From Pseudomonas morbosilactucae (GTDB lineage Bacteria; Pseudomonadota; Gammaproteobacteria; Pseudomonadales; Pseudomonadaceae), in contig NZ_JALQCW010000006.1 in assembly GCF_023241715.1 (NCBI RefSeq), positions 1 through 64,000 of the forward strand: a stretch of DNA of 64,000 nucleotides, written 5' to 3'. Position numbers and translations under genes: made by a program. Position 1 is the first letter of the stretch. Every line of letters begins with the position of its first letter. Below, in pieces: positions 1-7,704 of this stretch. The notes under the pieces were generated by a model. The model did no database searches, was not told the origin of the DNA, and was given only the letters and a program-made list of their open reading frames with translations.

Positions 1-182
1 TTTTTTATGCCGGGGTTTATTGGTCGCGGCGGTTCCCGGCATGTCCTTTGCTTTGTCTGACAATGAGCAATACGGACATTGAAAACGCTCAAGCGACTGA
101 CCTGCCAGTGGTCTGGAAACGCGAACTAATCCCGATCACAGCCGGTCAATGACTGCACGATCCAATCAAGCGGTGACGCACA
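1..182. other. left-edge intergenic segment
   Basis: No convincing gene. A run of six T at 1-6 is probably the tail of a terminator cut by the window edge. An inverted repeat (ATGCCGGG ... CCCGGCAT, about 7-41) follows. The rest is upstream sequence of the gene at 183. Confidence 0.4.
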
Positions 183-500
183 ATGGACAACCCTTTCCAA
201 CTGATTACCGATGCCTTCACCCCGGAATACCGGGTCAACCTCAGCATCCAGGGCCTGGACGGCAGCATCATGCTGACCCTGTCCAAAGCCGGCCGCGTCG
301 TCGCCAAACGCATGATCAGTGCCGCCCAGCGCAACGACCCGCAGCGCCTCAAGCGCCTGGTGCAAAGCATTCAATTCGGCATCGCCATCGAACAGGGCCA
401 CAGCGCCGTGGCGATTCTTGAAGCCATGACCAACAGCGACAGCCTGACGCTGCCGCCGCCTGGGGCCAAAGGCCAGCCAAGGCTGGCCGCGGGGCTTTAA
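183..500 (+). CDS. DUF3509-like conserved Pseudomonas protein
   Basis: Small protein of 105 residues beginning MDNPFQLITDAF, a pattern I associate with the DUF3509 family of short Pseudomonas proteins of unknown function. No signal peptide or membrane segment. It is basic in the middle (RVVAKRM, RLKRL) and ends in a loose Pro/Gly tail. The ATG at 183 has a GGTGA-like ribosome site a few bases upstream. It converges with psiE: the stop codons overlap by a few bases around 497-500. The family assignment is from memory of the N-terminal pattern. Confidence 0.65.
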   Translation: MDNPFQLITDAFTPEYRVNLSIQGLDGSIMLTLSKAGRVVAKRMISAAQRNDPQRLKRLVQSIQFGIAIEQGHSAVAILEAMTNSDSLTLPPPGAKGQPRLAAGL

Positions 501-997
501 AGCTCGCCCTTTTCCACCTCAGGGTGTTCGCTGGAACCCGCACCGGTCTTGCGCTGCGGGTGCTCGATCTTCACCGACGGGAACTGCGAAGAGGCATAAC
601 GCACCACCAGGATGGCGAACGACAGCAGCAAGATCCCGCCACACAGGTAGATAATCCCCAGGTCCGGTGGATTGTGGTGGGACACGTTGGAAATCAGCAG
701 CCGGGTCAGCGCGGTGATCGCCACGTAGATCAGGAAGCGTACCGGCATGTGGTTGGTCTTGAAGTAGATCCCGACCATGGCCCCCAATTCGAGATAGATG
801 AACAGCAGGAGAATGTCATCGATCTTGATATGACCGACCTCGATCATCTGCAAGAACTCCATCACCGCCGCCCACGCAGTGACCGCGCCGATGGCGAACA
901 GCGCCAGATAGTGGAACGACTCGACAAACAGATTGCCCAGGGACTCGGCCAGTTGATGAACGTTCTGCCGCAGGTTCTCGGCCCAATTGATTTTCAC
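497..997 (-). CDS. psiE: phosphate-starvation-inducible protein PsiE
   Basis: 166-residue inner-membrane protein with four hydrophobic segments at roughly residues 25-50, 60-80, 85-105 and 115-135. The charged C-terminal tail is cytoplasmic. The segment order and the motif HIKIDDILLLFIYLELG are typical of PsiE, whose biochemical role is not known and which is induced by phosphate limitation in enterics. The start is GTG at 997, with AAGGA about ten bases upstream. No convincing Pho box was recognised upstream. Confidence 0.85.
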   Translation of the reverse strand: MKINWAENLRQNVHQLAESLGNLFVESFHYLALFAIGAVTAWAAVMEFLQMIEVGHIKIDDILLLFIYLELGAMVGIYFKTNHMPVRFLIYVAITALTRLLISNVSHHNPPDLGIIYLCGGILLLSFAILVVRYASSQFPSVKIEHPQRKTGAGSSEHPEVEKGEL

Positions 998-1204
998 GAT
1001 GGTTATTCCTTAGGTCGTTTCGACCGGATGATGCAGGTTGGACGTGACGGTTGTTCTGCATGCAGAAAAAAGGCCAGAGCCCCGACACTGAGATGATGGC
1101 GCGGTGCCGCAAGGCACGTAACGCCCTCATGCACCACAGAACAAAAATCCCGACTACATTAAAAAGCCACTATCCAAAGGCCGGCGTTTCCCCTATCCTG
1201 CGGC

Positions 1205-1220
1205 CTGTATATAAACACAG
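1205..1220 (+). promoter_or_regulatory. LexA (SOS) box upstream of yebG
   Basis: CTGTATATAAACACAG matches the gammaproteobacterial LexA consensus CTGT-N8-ACAG exactly. It lies 45 bases before the yebG start, a normal position for repression. It implies DNA-damage induction of yebG. Confidence 0.85.
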
Positions 1221-1264
1221 TAGTCGTAACAGACCCATTATCGTGAAGGCATGTGAGGTGGTGA

Positions 1265-1606
1265 ATGGCCGTCGAAGTGGTATACCGCAGCAGCCGAGAT
1301 CTGGAGCGCTTGTTCATGGATAAAGCCGAAGCTGATCGTCATGACAAAATGCTTGAGCTGGCTGAGTTGTTGTCCGAAGTGTTGCAAAAAGCTGTGCCGT
1401 CCCTGACCGAGCAGCAAGTGGAAGAAGCCGGGATCTACATGGCGAAAAACCGTGACGTGTTCGCCAGGGCATTCAAGAGCCAGCCGGACGCCTTGTCCGA
1501 ACTGCTCAGCGTACCGGCCCCGGTGGCCGAAACGGTTGACCCGATCGAATCGGAGCAACCCGCAGCACCGAGCAAACCGGCAAAGCCGAGCAAGACCGCT
1601 AAATAA
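1265..1606 (+). CDS. yebG: SOS-induced protein YebG
   Basis: 113 residues. The N-terminus MAVEVVYRSSRDLERLFMDK and the following KMLELAELLSEVL resemble E. coli YebG (MAVEVKYVV..., KMLDTADLLDTWL), a LexA-controlled protein of poorly understood function. The final 30 residues are an Ala/Pro/Lys-rich tail ending in lysine repeats, as in Pseudomonas homologues. The ATG follows GTGAGGTGGTGA. It is a single-gene unit with its own LexA box and terminator. Confidence 0.85.
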   Translation: MAVEVVYRSSRDLERLFMDKAEADRHDKMLELAELLSEVLQKAVPSLTEQQVEEAGIYMAKNRDVFARAFKSQPDALSELLSVPAPVAETVDPIESEQPAAPSKPAKPSKTAK

Positions 1607-1625
1607 GCGACACACGAATTGAATA

Positions 1626-1655
1626 AGCCCTGCGCCAATGGCACAGGGCTTTTTT
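1626..1655 (+). terminator. Rho-independent terminator of yebG
   Basis: AGCCCTG pairs with CAGGGCT, an inner GCC/GGC pair extends the stem past one mismatch, and the stem is followed by a run of T. It lies 20 bases after the yebG stop. Confidence 0.85.
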
Positions 1656-1739
1656 CATGGCGGTGCGTAAACGAGGGCGACACGGAGCACGCTCCTGAAG
1701 GGCTCACTTGATTCTGTTCGAACCCATGGCCTTGGCGAA

Positions 1740-2342
1740 TCAGGTGAATTGAAAGGTGATCAGGCCCTGAGCGCTTGGTCTAGTCGCAAGCTGAAAGTTC
1801 TGCTTTAAAAAAACGTAAACCATTCCATCGGAGAACATGCAAGGTTCCTCAGAGAAACCTATATCGATATCCTCCCCACTCACGGTAATAAGGCACTCGT
1901 GATCAACAACTGTCTCCTGATCTTGCAACCAAACCGTTGGCCTGCCTATTTTTGAGCCGAATCCGCGAGACAAATCCTCTTCGTCAGCATGCTCCAAGGT
2001 GATTCTTCTCGCCTCAGATACCGCCTTTGAATACTCATTTCGGCTGGGGCCATTGTTGTCATGAAAAATAACCACTGAATGGTTTCTTCCATCAGCAGTA
2101 AGCTCCTCCCAATGAAGGTAGGTGTCTGCCAAGTCAAAGGGTGTGAATACCGACAACCAACCCTCTGCACCACTCACCACCCACTCGGCAGGGAGGGTGA
2201 ACAAATGCAGAAGACCTTGTCCGCCTTCATCGACTGGCCAAGTGATGCTGCTTGGCAACAGGCATCCCCCCCCAGAGTGGGCCTTATCGAGGCTTATAAA
2301 GTCGGGGCAGAACCGTAGTTTTTTCAACGTGTAAGACCTCAA
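1740..2342 (-). CDS. DUF1963-like protein, probable orphan immunity protein
   Basis: 200 residues. Features typical of the DUF1963/YwqG fold are an early proline-rich ITWPVDEGG segment, GSKIGRPTVWLQ in the middle, and a final SDGMVYVFLKQNF where the family usually has GDAG.LYVFI. DUF1963 proteins are common beside polymorphic toxins and often serve as immunity proteins. The only start that fits is TTG at 2342; the frame is open about 90 bases further upstream without an ATG, so the N-terminus may be damaged. It is the most distal gene of the AT-rich island behind rhs. The immunity role is inferred from position. Confidence 0.55.
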   Translation of the reverse strand: MRSYTLKKLRFCPDFISLDKAHSGGGCLLPSSITWPVDEGGQGLLHLFTLPAEWVVSGAEGWLSVFTPFDLADTYLHWEELTADGRNHSVVIFHDNNGPSRNEYSKAVSEARRITLEHADEEDLSRGFGSKIGRPTVWLQDQETVVDHECLITVSGEDIDIGFSEEPCMFSDGMVYVFLKQNFQLATRPSAQGLITFQFT

Positions 2343-2485
2343 ATTGTTCTGGTAGCCAATCTGATCGTTCTTGCAGAACTGGAGGCAGTTGGCTTCTGCC
2401 TGAACGCCAAATCAACAGCATACTGAAAGGACTCCCCCAGATATCCACACTCAAACCCAAACTCAATAACAGAAATTGGAAACGC

Positions 2486-2623
2486 CTAATTATCGTTGTC
2501 ATCAAAACCCGGAACATCACCCACATAAACCTGCATTCCAGCAGCCAGATCTTGGGTGCCCATGGGTATGTAAACCCTATAGGTGCTCGCACGGTCCTTT
2601 CCCGATTTTACCAGCTCAATCAA
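2486..2623 (-). pseudogene. small remnant ORF in the immunity island
   Basis: An open frame of 45 codons from a TTG at 2623 to TAG at 2486. After that stop the same frame continues for about 45 codons with a protein-like composition (AFPISVIEFGFECGYLG) before the DUF1963 gene. It looks like a gene fragment interrupted by a stop. The family is not recognised. The 320-base stretch 2343-2662 contains nothing else I can support. Confidence 0.25.
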
Positions 2624-2662
2624 TATCTAGACCCTATAAAACTCATCCATCATCAGCATTCT

Positions 2663-3076
2663 TTAAATGCCAGAACATTCATTAAGCAACTTTACTCTCA
2701 CATTATTGATGGCATCCAAAAAAGTATGCTGATCTTTTTTACTAACTTTAAACCTATCCATAAAAAAAACAGATCGTTCAAGGGCATTGAGTATCATAGA
2801 AATTTGTTTTTGATCGTTAGCGTCCTTAAATTTTGCATGAGGTACGTGCAAACGAAATTCGAGCTCCTTTCTCCGACTATTTTTTCTTACGATTTCAGGC
2901 ATTCCCACTAAAAATTTTTCAGACAAAATGATGGATACAAACGACCATCGTTCTATGCCCTTATCGATTGATGCACCAGACAAAGCATCAATCATGGCAA
3001 GCTGTATTTTATTTCTAACGGTTCTCTCACTACCATTCAAATCAACATCAACTTCGCCAGACATCCAAAATTTCAT
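2663..3076 (-). CDS. Imm44-type immunity protein
   Basis: 137 residues starting MKFWMSGEVD. The opening, the central WSFVSIIL, and FRLHVPHAKFKDAN followed by a leucine-rich helix (LNALERSVFFMDRF) match the pattern I know for the Imm44 family of polymorphic-toxin immunity proteins. The ATG at 3076 is preferred over a TTG one codon earlier because AAGGA lies nine bases before it. No toxin is encoded next to it, so it is an orphan here. The protected toxin is unknown. Confidence 0.6.
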   Translation of the reverse strand: MKFWMSGEVDVDLNGSERTVRNKIQLAMIDALSGASIDKGIERWSFVSIILSEKFLVGMPEIVRKNSRRKELEFRLHVPHAKFKDANDQKQISMILNALERSVFFMDRFKVSKKDQHTFLDAINNVRVKLLNECSGI

Positions 3077-3141
3077 CAATCTTAATCCTTAGCGACCAAC
3101 TTCAGCCCTTTTTACTTATTTTGCTTTGGGCAGAATATTTA

Positions 3142-3627
3142 TCAGCTATCTAACCACCAATTTAAAAGCGTTTCATCGTCAAGATCATCGAGATTTTTAT
3201 AGATGTTCGCGTAATACCATTGAACACCCGTCACCTCAGTGAATCGATTGAAAAACATATTAATATTCTGCATACCGGCTTTGGCTGGCACATTCAGAGA
3301 GAGGTTACCCTTATACCGGCCATCCAATGTGCCGCCCAGCGACACTTGAACTGCTTCCTGCAGGTCTTCAATGTACTCTTCCTCGATAAAGTCCGAATAA
3401 ATATGAATGCAAAAATTTCCGCCTCGCTTCAAAACTTCTGCCGGGCCGTTCTGATTTTTTATTGAAATGATATCGCCGATCGCCATATTCAGGGCCAGAC
3501 CTGGAGACGAACACAGCTCATAAATATGCTCATCAATCTTTCGAGCGTGCACATTTTCATAAACAGGCCCTTCGGCATTTGAACCGACATAGACCTTGAT
3601 CGAAATTTCTGGATGATCGCAAATCAT
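3142..3627 (-). CDS. DUF4265 protein, orphan immunity paralogue
   Basis: 161 residues from the ATG at 3627 (a TTG five codons upstream is also open). It aligns end to end without gaps to the 161-residue product at 7219-7704. Shared blocks include GPVYENVHARKI/GPVFEKVHARKI, EVLKRGGNFCIHIY/EILKRGGNFCIHIY, VTGVQWYYANIYKNLDD/LTGVQWYYANVYKNLDD and a WWL(D/N)S end. DUF4265 genes accompany polymorphic toxins. The copy beside rhs is probably the active partner and this one a displaced relative against a related or earlier toxin tip. Confidence 0.7.
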   Translation of the reverse strand: MICDHPEISIKVYVGSNAEGPVYENVHARKIDEHIYELCSSPGLALNMAIGDIISIKNQNGPAEVLKRGGNFCIHIYSDFIEEEYIEDLQEAVQVSLGGTLDGRYKGNLSLNVPAKAGMQNINMFFNRFTEVTGVQWYYANIYKNLDDLDDETLLNWWLDS

Positions 3628-3821
3628 AAAACAACCCCGCAACGTCCTTATTAAAAACCCAACTCACTCTACACAACCAGTACCATTTCAACCAAATTAA
3701 AAAACTTCAGACCTCGCTTGATATAAAACCCAGCCAATGGAGCTCCCAGACCTTACTCCACACCCTGCTTCTTATCTGCAATTAAAGCCTTACAACACCT
3801 CAAACATTCTGAACAACACGC

Positions 3822-4253
3822 TCAGTCGCCTACTGAAGGAGGCAGATCAATATTATTACAACGCAATATAGAAATAACCTTATTCAAAAATATGAACGGC
3901 AAATCAGTGGCAGCCCCGTGCATATCCACCAAACCGACTTCAACAACACTCTCAACAACAGCAGAAAACTCATCAATACTTTTAGGTGATATCAACACCA
4001 CAAGATCATGGGGTATCTCATCCCCTCGCCCATTCAGTGGCAATGATGCTCCCCTTCTTTCCCACGCAGGCAACTCGTTATTTAGAGGGTAGTCATTTAG
4101 GTGCTTGATCAACTGGTCAATAGACGGGTGAGAAAAACCTTTCCACTTACAATAAACCTCCAAACATACCGCCGCATACAACTGCAAATCCCTGGCGGGC
4201 CGTCCAGCAAACTCCGAAGTGCACTCATTTTGACTAACGGAATGGGTAATCAT
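3822..4253 (-). CDS. uncharacterised small protein, possible immunity gene
   Basis: 143 residues with no signal peptide. The N-terminal half is helical (LQLYAAVCLEVYCKWKG, a Trp/Tyr-rich stretch) and the rest mixed. I do not recognise the family. Its ATG overlaps the stop of the upstream Imm33-like gene in an ATGA, so the two are translationally coupled. It shares the AT-rich composition of the island. The immunity role is inferred from context only. Confidence 0.5.
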   Translation of the reverse strand: MITHSVSQNECTSEFAGRPARDLQLYAAVCLEVYCKWKGFSHPSIDQLIKHLNDYPLNNELPAWERRGASLPLNGRGDEIPHDLVVLISPKSIDEFSAVVESVVEVGLVDMHGAATDLPFIFLNKVISILRCNNIDLPPSVGD

Positions 4254-4606
4254 GTTTCACTACTCTGATCTGACATCCAGACATCCTCGTAGCCCTCTTT
4301 ATCAATGATAAATCTCGCGCCCTCTGGCAAGGATAGATATTTTAAGACTTCTGGAAGCTCTTCCAGCAAATGATCGGTGTGCAGTGCCTGATAAAAACCG
4401 CTTACCGCGGAATACTCTCCACCATGAATAAACCAACTGATCGTTCCATTCTCCGGCAGTTCTATCCTTGAGCCATAAATGGGCGATTTTTGTAATGTAT
4501 CCAATGCGATAGCTACCATAGCTTCAGGCGGGTGCATGGGCAGTCCGTATTTCTCACAAATATCTCTCTGTTGCGCATCAACACCTGATAAATCAATTGT
4601 GCTCAT
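4250..4606 (-). CDS. Imm33-like domain immunity protein
   Basis: 118 residues. ICEKYGLPMHPPEAMVAIALDT, GTISWFIHGGEYS..SGFYQALHTDHL and ending LPEGARFIIDKEGYEDVWM follow the Imm33-like pattern (WYIWAGE ... FF.PLH..HL ... LPPG.RFLI..DYEDVW). Such proteins neutralise polymorphic toxins. The ATG at 4606 follows a strong G-rich ribosome site, and the gene is coupled to the next one through ATGA. No cognate toxin lies beside it. Confidence 0.6.
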   Translation of the reverse strand: MSTIDLSGVDAQQRDICEKYGLPMHPPEAMVAIALDTLQKSPIYGSRIELPENGTISWFIHGGEYSAVSGFYQALHTDHLLEELPEVLKYLSLPEGARFIIDKEGYEDVWMSDQSSET

Positions 4607-4696
4607 ACCCCCACTCCCCCCGAGAGCTTAAAAAATAAAAAACCTAACCAAAACCGCATCAACTCAAGAGACCGCCTTTCCCTAAACACGACACTC

Positions 4697-5104
4697 TCAG
4701 TTCTCATGCACCCAAGACAAATTGGGATCCGTAGCGCCACTCGCACCAAAATACAGCAAGGCTTTTTTCGCCATATGTTTATCAACACATTGGTTACAGG
4801 GATAGCTACCGGATTGCCCCCCTACGACTACATCGCGAATCCCCGTACCAGAAAGATTTGCATTGACCAACGTGGACAACCGCTGATCTACCTCTGTAGC
4901 GACGAAAACAATATATGCATTTTCAGCTCCGCCGCCGACACTCATAAAATTTTCTTCGTCGATAAAAAACAGAGTTAAGCTGAATGTCATGCCGTCCAAG
5001 CGGTCCAGCGCCGAAAGTAAGTCTGACTGACTAGGACTCAGCCGCTCGCCTGTATGACAGTGCTCAATTATCTTTTCATCTTCAATTATCTTTTTAATCT
5101 TCAT
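4697..5104 (-). CDS. Imm1-type immunity protein
   Basis: 135 residues from the ATG at 5104 (MKIKKIIEDEK). LSALDRLDG, then DEENFMSVGGG, then VVVGGQSGSYPCNQCVD, and a final FGASGATDPNLSWV match the Imm1 signature (VGGG, GGQ..DYP.., G..DP.LTW). Imm1 proteins guard against deaminase or nuclease toxins of polymorphic systems. The frame stays open upstream to 5206, but the extra residues are of different composition and I exclude them. The ribosome site at 5104 is poor, so the start is not certain. Confidence 0.6.
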   Translation of the reverse strand: MKIKKIIEDEKIIEHCHTGERLSPSQSDLLSALDRLDGMTFSLTLFFIDEENFMSVGGGAENAYIVFVATEVDQRLSTLVNANLSGTGIRDVVVGGQSGSYPCNQCVDKHMAKKALLYFGASGATDPNLSWVHEN

Positions 5105-5387
5105 CGTTATCACTGCGCTGATGTATAGACTCTGTTCCCGCTTACGGTTGGCAAGATGCCTCGTCGGACTGCTGGCCGATCCTCCAATCCACATGGATCG
5201 GCCCAACCGGGAAGATTAGACGCGTATGCCTATATGGCCAAGCCATGAGCAAAATCAGGTTTCCGCAGTTCCAGCCTGTGAGGATGAAGCTGGGGTCGAG
5301 TTCACGCTGTTGGCACCGTGTACGACATCGGGCGCCCACATTAAGCAAGCGCCCTGAAGCTCAGCTAACGATGGGAGTGTTTCGTTA
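5105..5387. other. GC-richer relic segment without a gene
   Basis: This stretch is clearly richer in G and C than the flanking immunity genes and carries only short frames interrupted by stops. It could be the worn remains of a mobile element or of an older toxin-coding tip. I could not match it to any family. Confidence 0.3.
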
Positions 5388-5774
5388 TTAGAAATTCTTC
5401 AACCCTTTGCGTATGCCAGCATCCGCGCCTGCGCACCATGCTTCGACGCCCTGAGGAGCATCAGTTTCCAAGTTGGAAATTTTGCCACTGGCCAATTTGA
5501 TCTTGCCCTCACGGCCATACTTCTCCATCTCGTCACCGTCACTCTTGTCAAACTCCGCAGGAATACCCGAAATATAAGTGACCATTTTCTCGGCATTATC
5601 CAATGCTATCCGACTTCAGAAAGCCCTTATCTACGCAGAAGCTGACCAAGCCGTAGCTAGCACGACTCATGTCGTACATACCCTTAAGCGCCGTTGGGTC
5701 TGGCCCATCAGCGTGTGCAACATTGACAGAGGTTAAAGCACCGATAATTACACTATTGAAGCGAAGGTTTTCAT
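5388..5774 (-). pseudogene. small exported protein, two frameshifts
   Basis: Starting at the ATG at 5774, the reading passes from MKTFASIV into VIIGALTSVNVAHADG after a one-base deletion around 5750. It passes from KGFLKSDSI into DNAEKMVTYISG after a one-base excess around 5602. The joined product is about 128 residues with a cleavable signal peptide ending AHA-DG, followed by a region with single cysteines (SFCVDKG, AWCAGADAG). The family is not recognised. It sits just after the broken PAAR copy. The frameshifts may be real decay or sequencing errors. Confidence 0.5.
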
Positions 5775-5841
5775 ATTGAGTCCACTGCAAGAAGTAAAAA
5801 CAAACAGAAAATCCAATTTTCTGGTAGTACAAAAGTCAGAC

Positions 5842-6110
5842 TCACCCCGTCAAAGGATCTGCAGATCCACTTCTGCGAACGCTCGCCAGATAAAAACTAT
5901 TATTCCAAAGCAGCTCGCGGGTCACATCCCCCTTCGATCCACTGATCAGCCCAGCCCCGCAGGTGGTTTTCATGTCATCAAGCGCTACCGAAGCCCCATC
6001 CACCGTGTCAATACTGCTGCCTTCGCGATAGAAAAAATGCACTTGCATAGCGGACAGCTAAATTTATAACCCCCACAGCAATGTGGTTTGTCATTGAGAT
6101 CGGTTTGGGA
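5842..6110 (-). pseudogene. degenerate second PAAR copy
   Basis: The minus strand from about 6110 to 5842 is a worn duplicate of the intact PAAR gene at 6883-7146. GAAGCGTTTTCCCAAACC, then a CAGCTGTCCGCT-like segment, REGSS.DTVDG, VALDDMKTTCGAG and a SGSKGDV end all have counterparts there. The N-terminal part is out of frame and lacks a usable start. The last 20 residues diverge from the intact copy and run on to 5842. It points to duplication of a PAAR/immunity unit followed by loss. Confidence 0.6.
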
Positions 6111-6273
6111 AAACGCTTCGGCGCTCCATTAGGTATCATTGGAAAACCTGCACCACACTTGAATTAGATCAATAAAGCACAGCCCCCTTCTGAAAAAACA
6201 CTATTCACAGCCTATTTCAGCGTACTTAAAAAGGAGCCTTGCAAAAAGCATCACCTTTTATTGACATTAAATC

Positions 6274-6705
6274 TTATTTAAACTCAAAGTATTCAATCAT
6301 CATTTCAACTGGCTTCGTCATATCCACTCCCAAGAAACCCAACACCTCAAAAAACCACGAAAGGTTATCTCCTAGAATAGAAATGTCGTCTTCATCATTT
6401 GACAGCAGACAAATAGCTAGCCGTGCGATCAACACCTCTCGATCCTTAAATTCTCGTATTGCCCCTTTCTCATCTATTTTCGCCCACCAGCCTGAAGCCT
6501 CCGCCTTACATTCTTCAATAGGTATTTCACCGCCAATATATTTTTTCACAAGGTACGAAGGATCATTCTCGCAACCAGAGAACTTAATATCCAACGTTTC
6601 CAAAACCTTAATCAAAAATCCAAGCTGGTGTTTAAGCGCATCAGACTTTTCAGTTGGCCGAATAATCGAACCAATATTGAACTTATTAAAATCAATTGAA
6701 TTCAT
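6274..6705 (-). CDS. uncharacterised protein, probable immunity gene
   Basis: 143 residues from the ATG at 6705, chosen because AAGG lies seven bases upstream. The protein is soluble and mostly helical, with SGWWAKIDEKGAIREFKDREVLIARLAICLL as its most distinctive stretch. I do not recognise the family. It lies between the intact and degenerate PAAR copies, in the position where an immunity gene would follow a PAAR-linked toxin, but no toxin frame is found in 6706-6882. Confidence 0.5.
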   Translation of the reverse strand: MNSIDFNKFNIGSIIRPTEKSDALKHQLGFLIKVLETLDIKFSGCENDPSYLVKKYIGGEIPIEECKAEASGWWAKIDEKGAIREFKDREVLIARLAICLLSNDEDDISILGDNLSWFFEVLGFLGVDMTKPVEMMIEYFEFK

Positions 6706-6882
6706 ACATAACCTTAAAGCATTGTAAAGATCGTTACTGGATGAATGGGGAGCTTTATGGGTACCGTGCCATTTTGCTGGCAGTACGAGAACCAGGTCCT
6801 TTACGATCAAACTCAAAGTACTTCATTCAGTTCGGAAGAACACGCCAGAAACTACCTGCAAGATGTAAACTACTACTAACTG

Positions 6883-7146
6883 CTAGCTAACTACAGCGCC
6901 CTTCGGCCCACTGGCTATCAGAATTGCTCCACAAGCGGTTTTCATTCCATCAAGCGCTATCGGAGTGCCATCTACCGTGTAAGTACTACTGCCTTCAGCG
7001 ATAGGAAAAACACCCTTGCACAGCGGACAGCTGACTTTATGGCCCACTCCTGCAATGGGTTTTCCATTGAGATTGGTTTGGGAAAACGCTTCAAGGACTG
7101 CACCGCCGTGAGTGGTGGAATCGCCCAATCTGATGATGTCTTTCAC
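6883..7146 (-). CDS. PAAR-domain T6SS spike tip protein
   Basis: 87 residues from GTG at 7146, preceded by AGGGG five bases away. The sequence follows the PAAR pattern: IRLGDSTTHGG, GKPIAGVGHKVSCPLCKG, STYTVDGTPIALDGMKTACGA, ending ASGPKGAVVS. PAAR proteins form the sharpened metal-binding tip on VgrG. No toxin domain is attached. Since the Rhs protein here has no PAAR of its own, this gene may supply the tip for the VgrG-Rhs spike. It follows the DUF4265 gene by 72 bases in the same direction. Confidence 0.8.
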   Translation of the reverse strand: MKDIIRLGDSTTHGGAVLEAFSQTNLNGKPIAGVGHKVSCPLCKGVFPIAEGSSTYTVDGTPIALDGMKTACGAILIASGPKGAVVS

Positions 7147-7218
7147 AAGACCCCTATTATCAAGCCAGCACAAGCCCAAAAAAAACAACCCCATAAACAC
7201 ACTAAAAACCAAAACCTA

Positions 7219-7704
7219 CTAACTATTCAACCACCAATACAAAAGCGTTTCATCCTCAGGATCATCAAGATTTTTATAAACATTTGCGTAGTACCACTGA
7301 ACCCCTGTAAGCCCAGTAAACTTATCAAAAAACTCATTAATCTTTTGCATCCCAACCTTAGATGGAATAGTCAAACAAAGATCCCAGTTATTCCTTCCAT
7401 CCAATATACCTCCTATCTCTTCACGGACCTCCTTAGCCAGTGCCACTATATACTCCTCAGGTATAAAGTCCGCATAAATATGAATACAAAAATTCCCACC
7501 TCTTTTTAGAATCTCTGCTGGAGCAGCTTTATTTTTTATCGAGATTACATCCCCGCTCGCCATGTTCAAAGTAAGACCTGGAGAGGAAAGCAATTCATAA
7601 ATATGCTCTTCAATTTTTCTAGCATGGACTTTTTCAAAAACAGGTCCTGTAGAACTCGGCCCAGCAAATACTTCGATCTCAATTTCTGACGGATCATCGA
7701 CCAT
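7219..7704 (-). CDS. DUF4265 protein, probable immunity partner of the Rhs tip
   Basis: 161 residues from the ATG at 7704, which lies inside the last codons of rhs. The stop of rhs is at 7694, so the genes overlap and are translationally coupled. The chosen start gives the same length as the paralogue at 3142-3627 (alignment from the first residue); a longer start at 7734 is less likely. Immediate downstream position after a toxic Rhs C-terminus is the classic place for the cognate immunity gene. Biochemical specificity is inferred. Confidence 0.8.
   Translation of the reverse strand: MVDDPSEIEIEVFAGPSSTGPVFEKVHARKIEEHIYELLSSPGLTLNMASGDVISIKNKAAPAEILKRGGNFCIHIYADFIPEEYIVALAKEVREEIGGILDGRNNWDLCLTIPSKVGMQKINEFFDKFTGLTGVQWYYANVYKNLDDPEDETLLYWWLNS

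Noticed and set aside
2552..2911. 119-codon plus-strand frame in the immunity island
   Set aside because: Opposes the Imm44 gene and has no recognisable sequence; chance frame in AT-rich DNA.
5142..5348. GC-richer block as a possible insertion-sequence remnant
   Set aside because: No terminal repeats, target duplication or transposase similarity could be found by eye.
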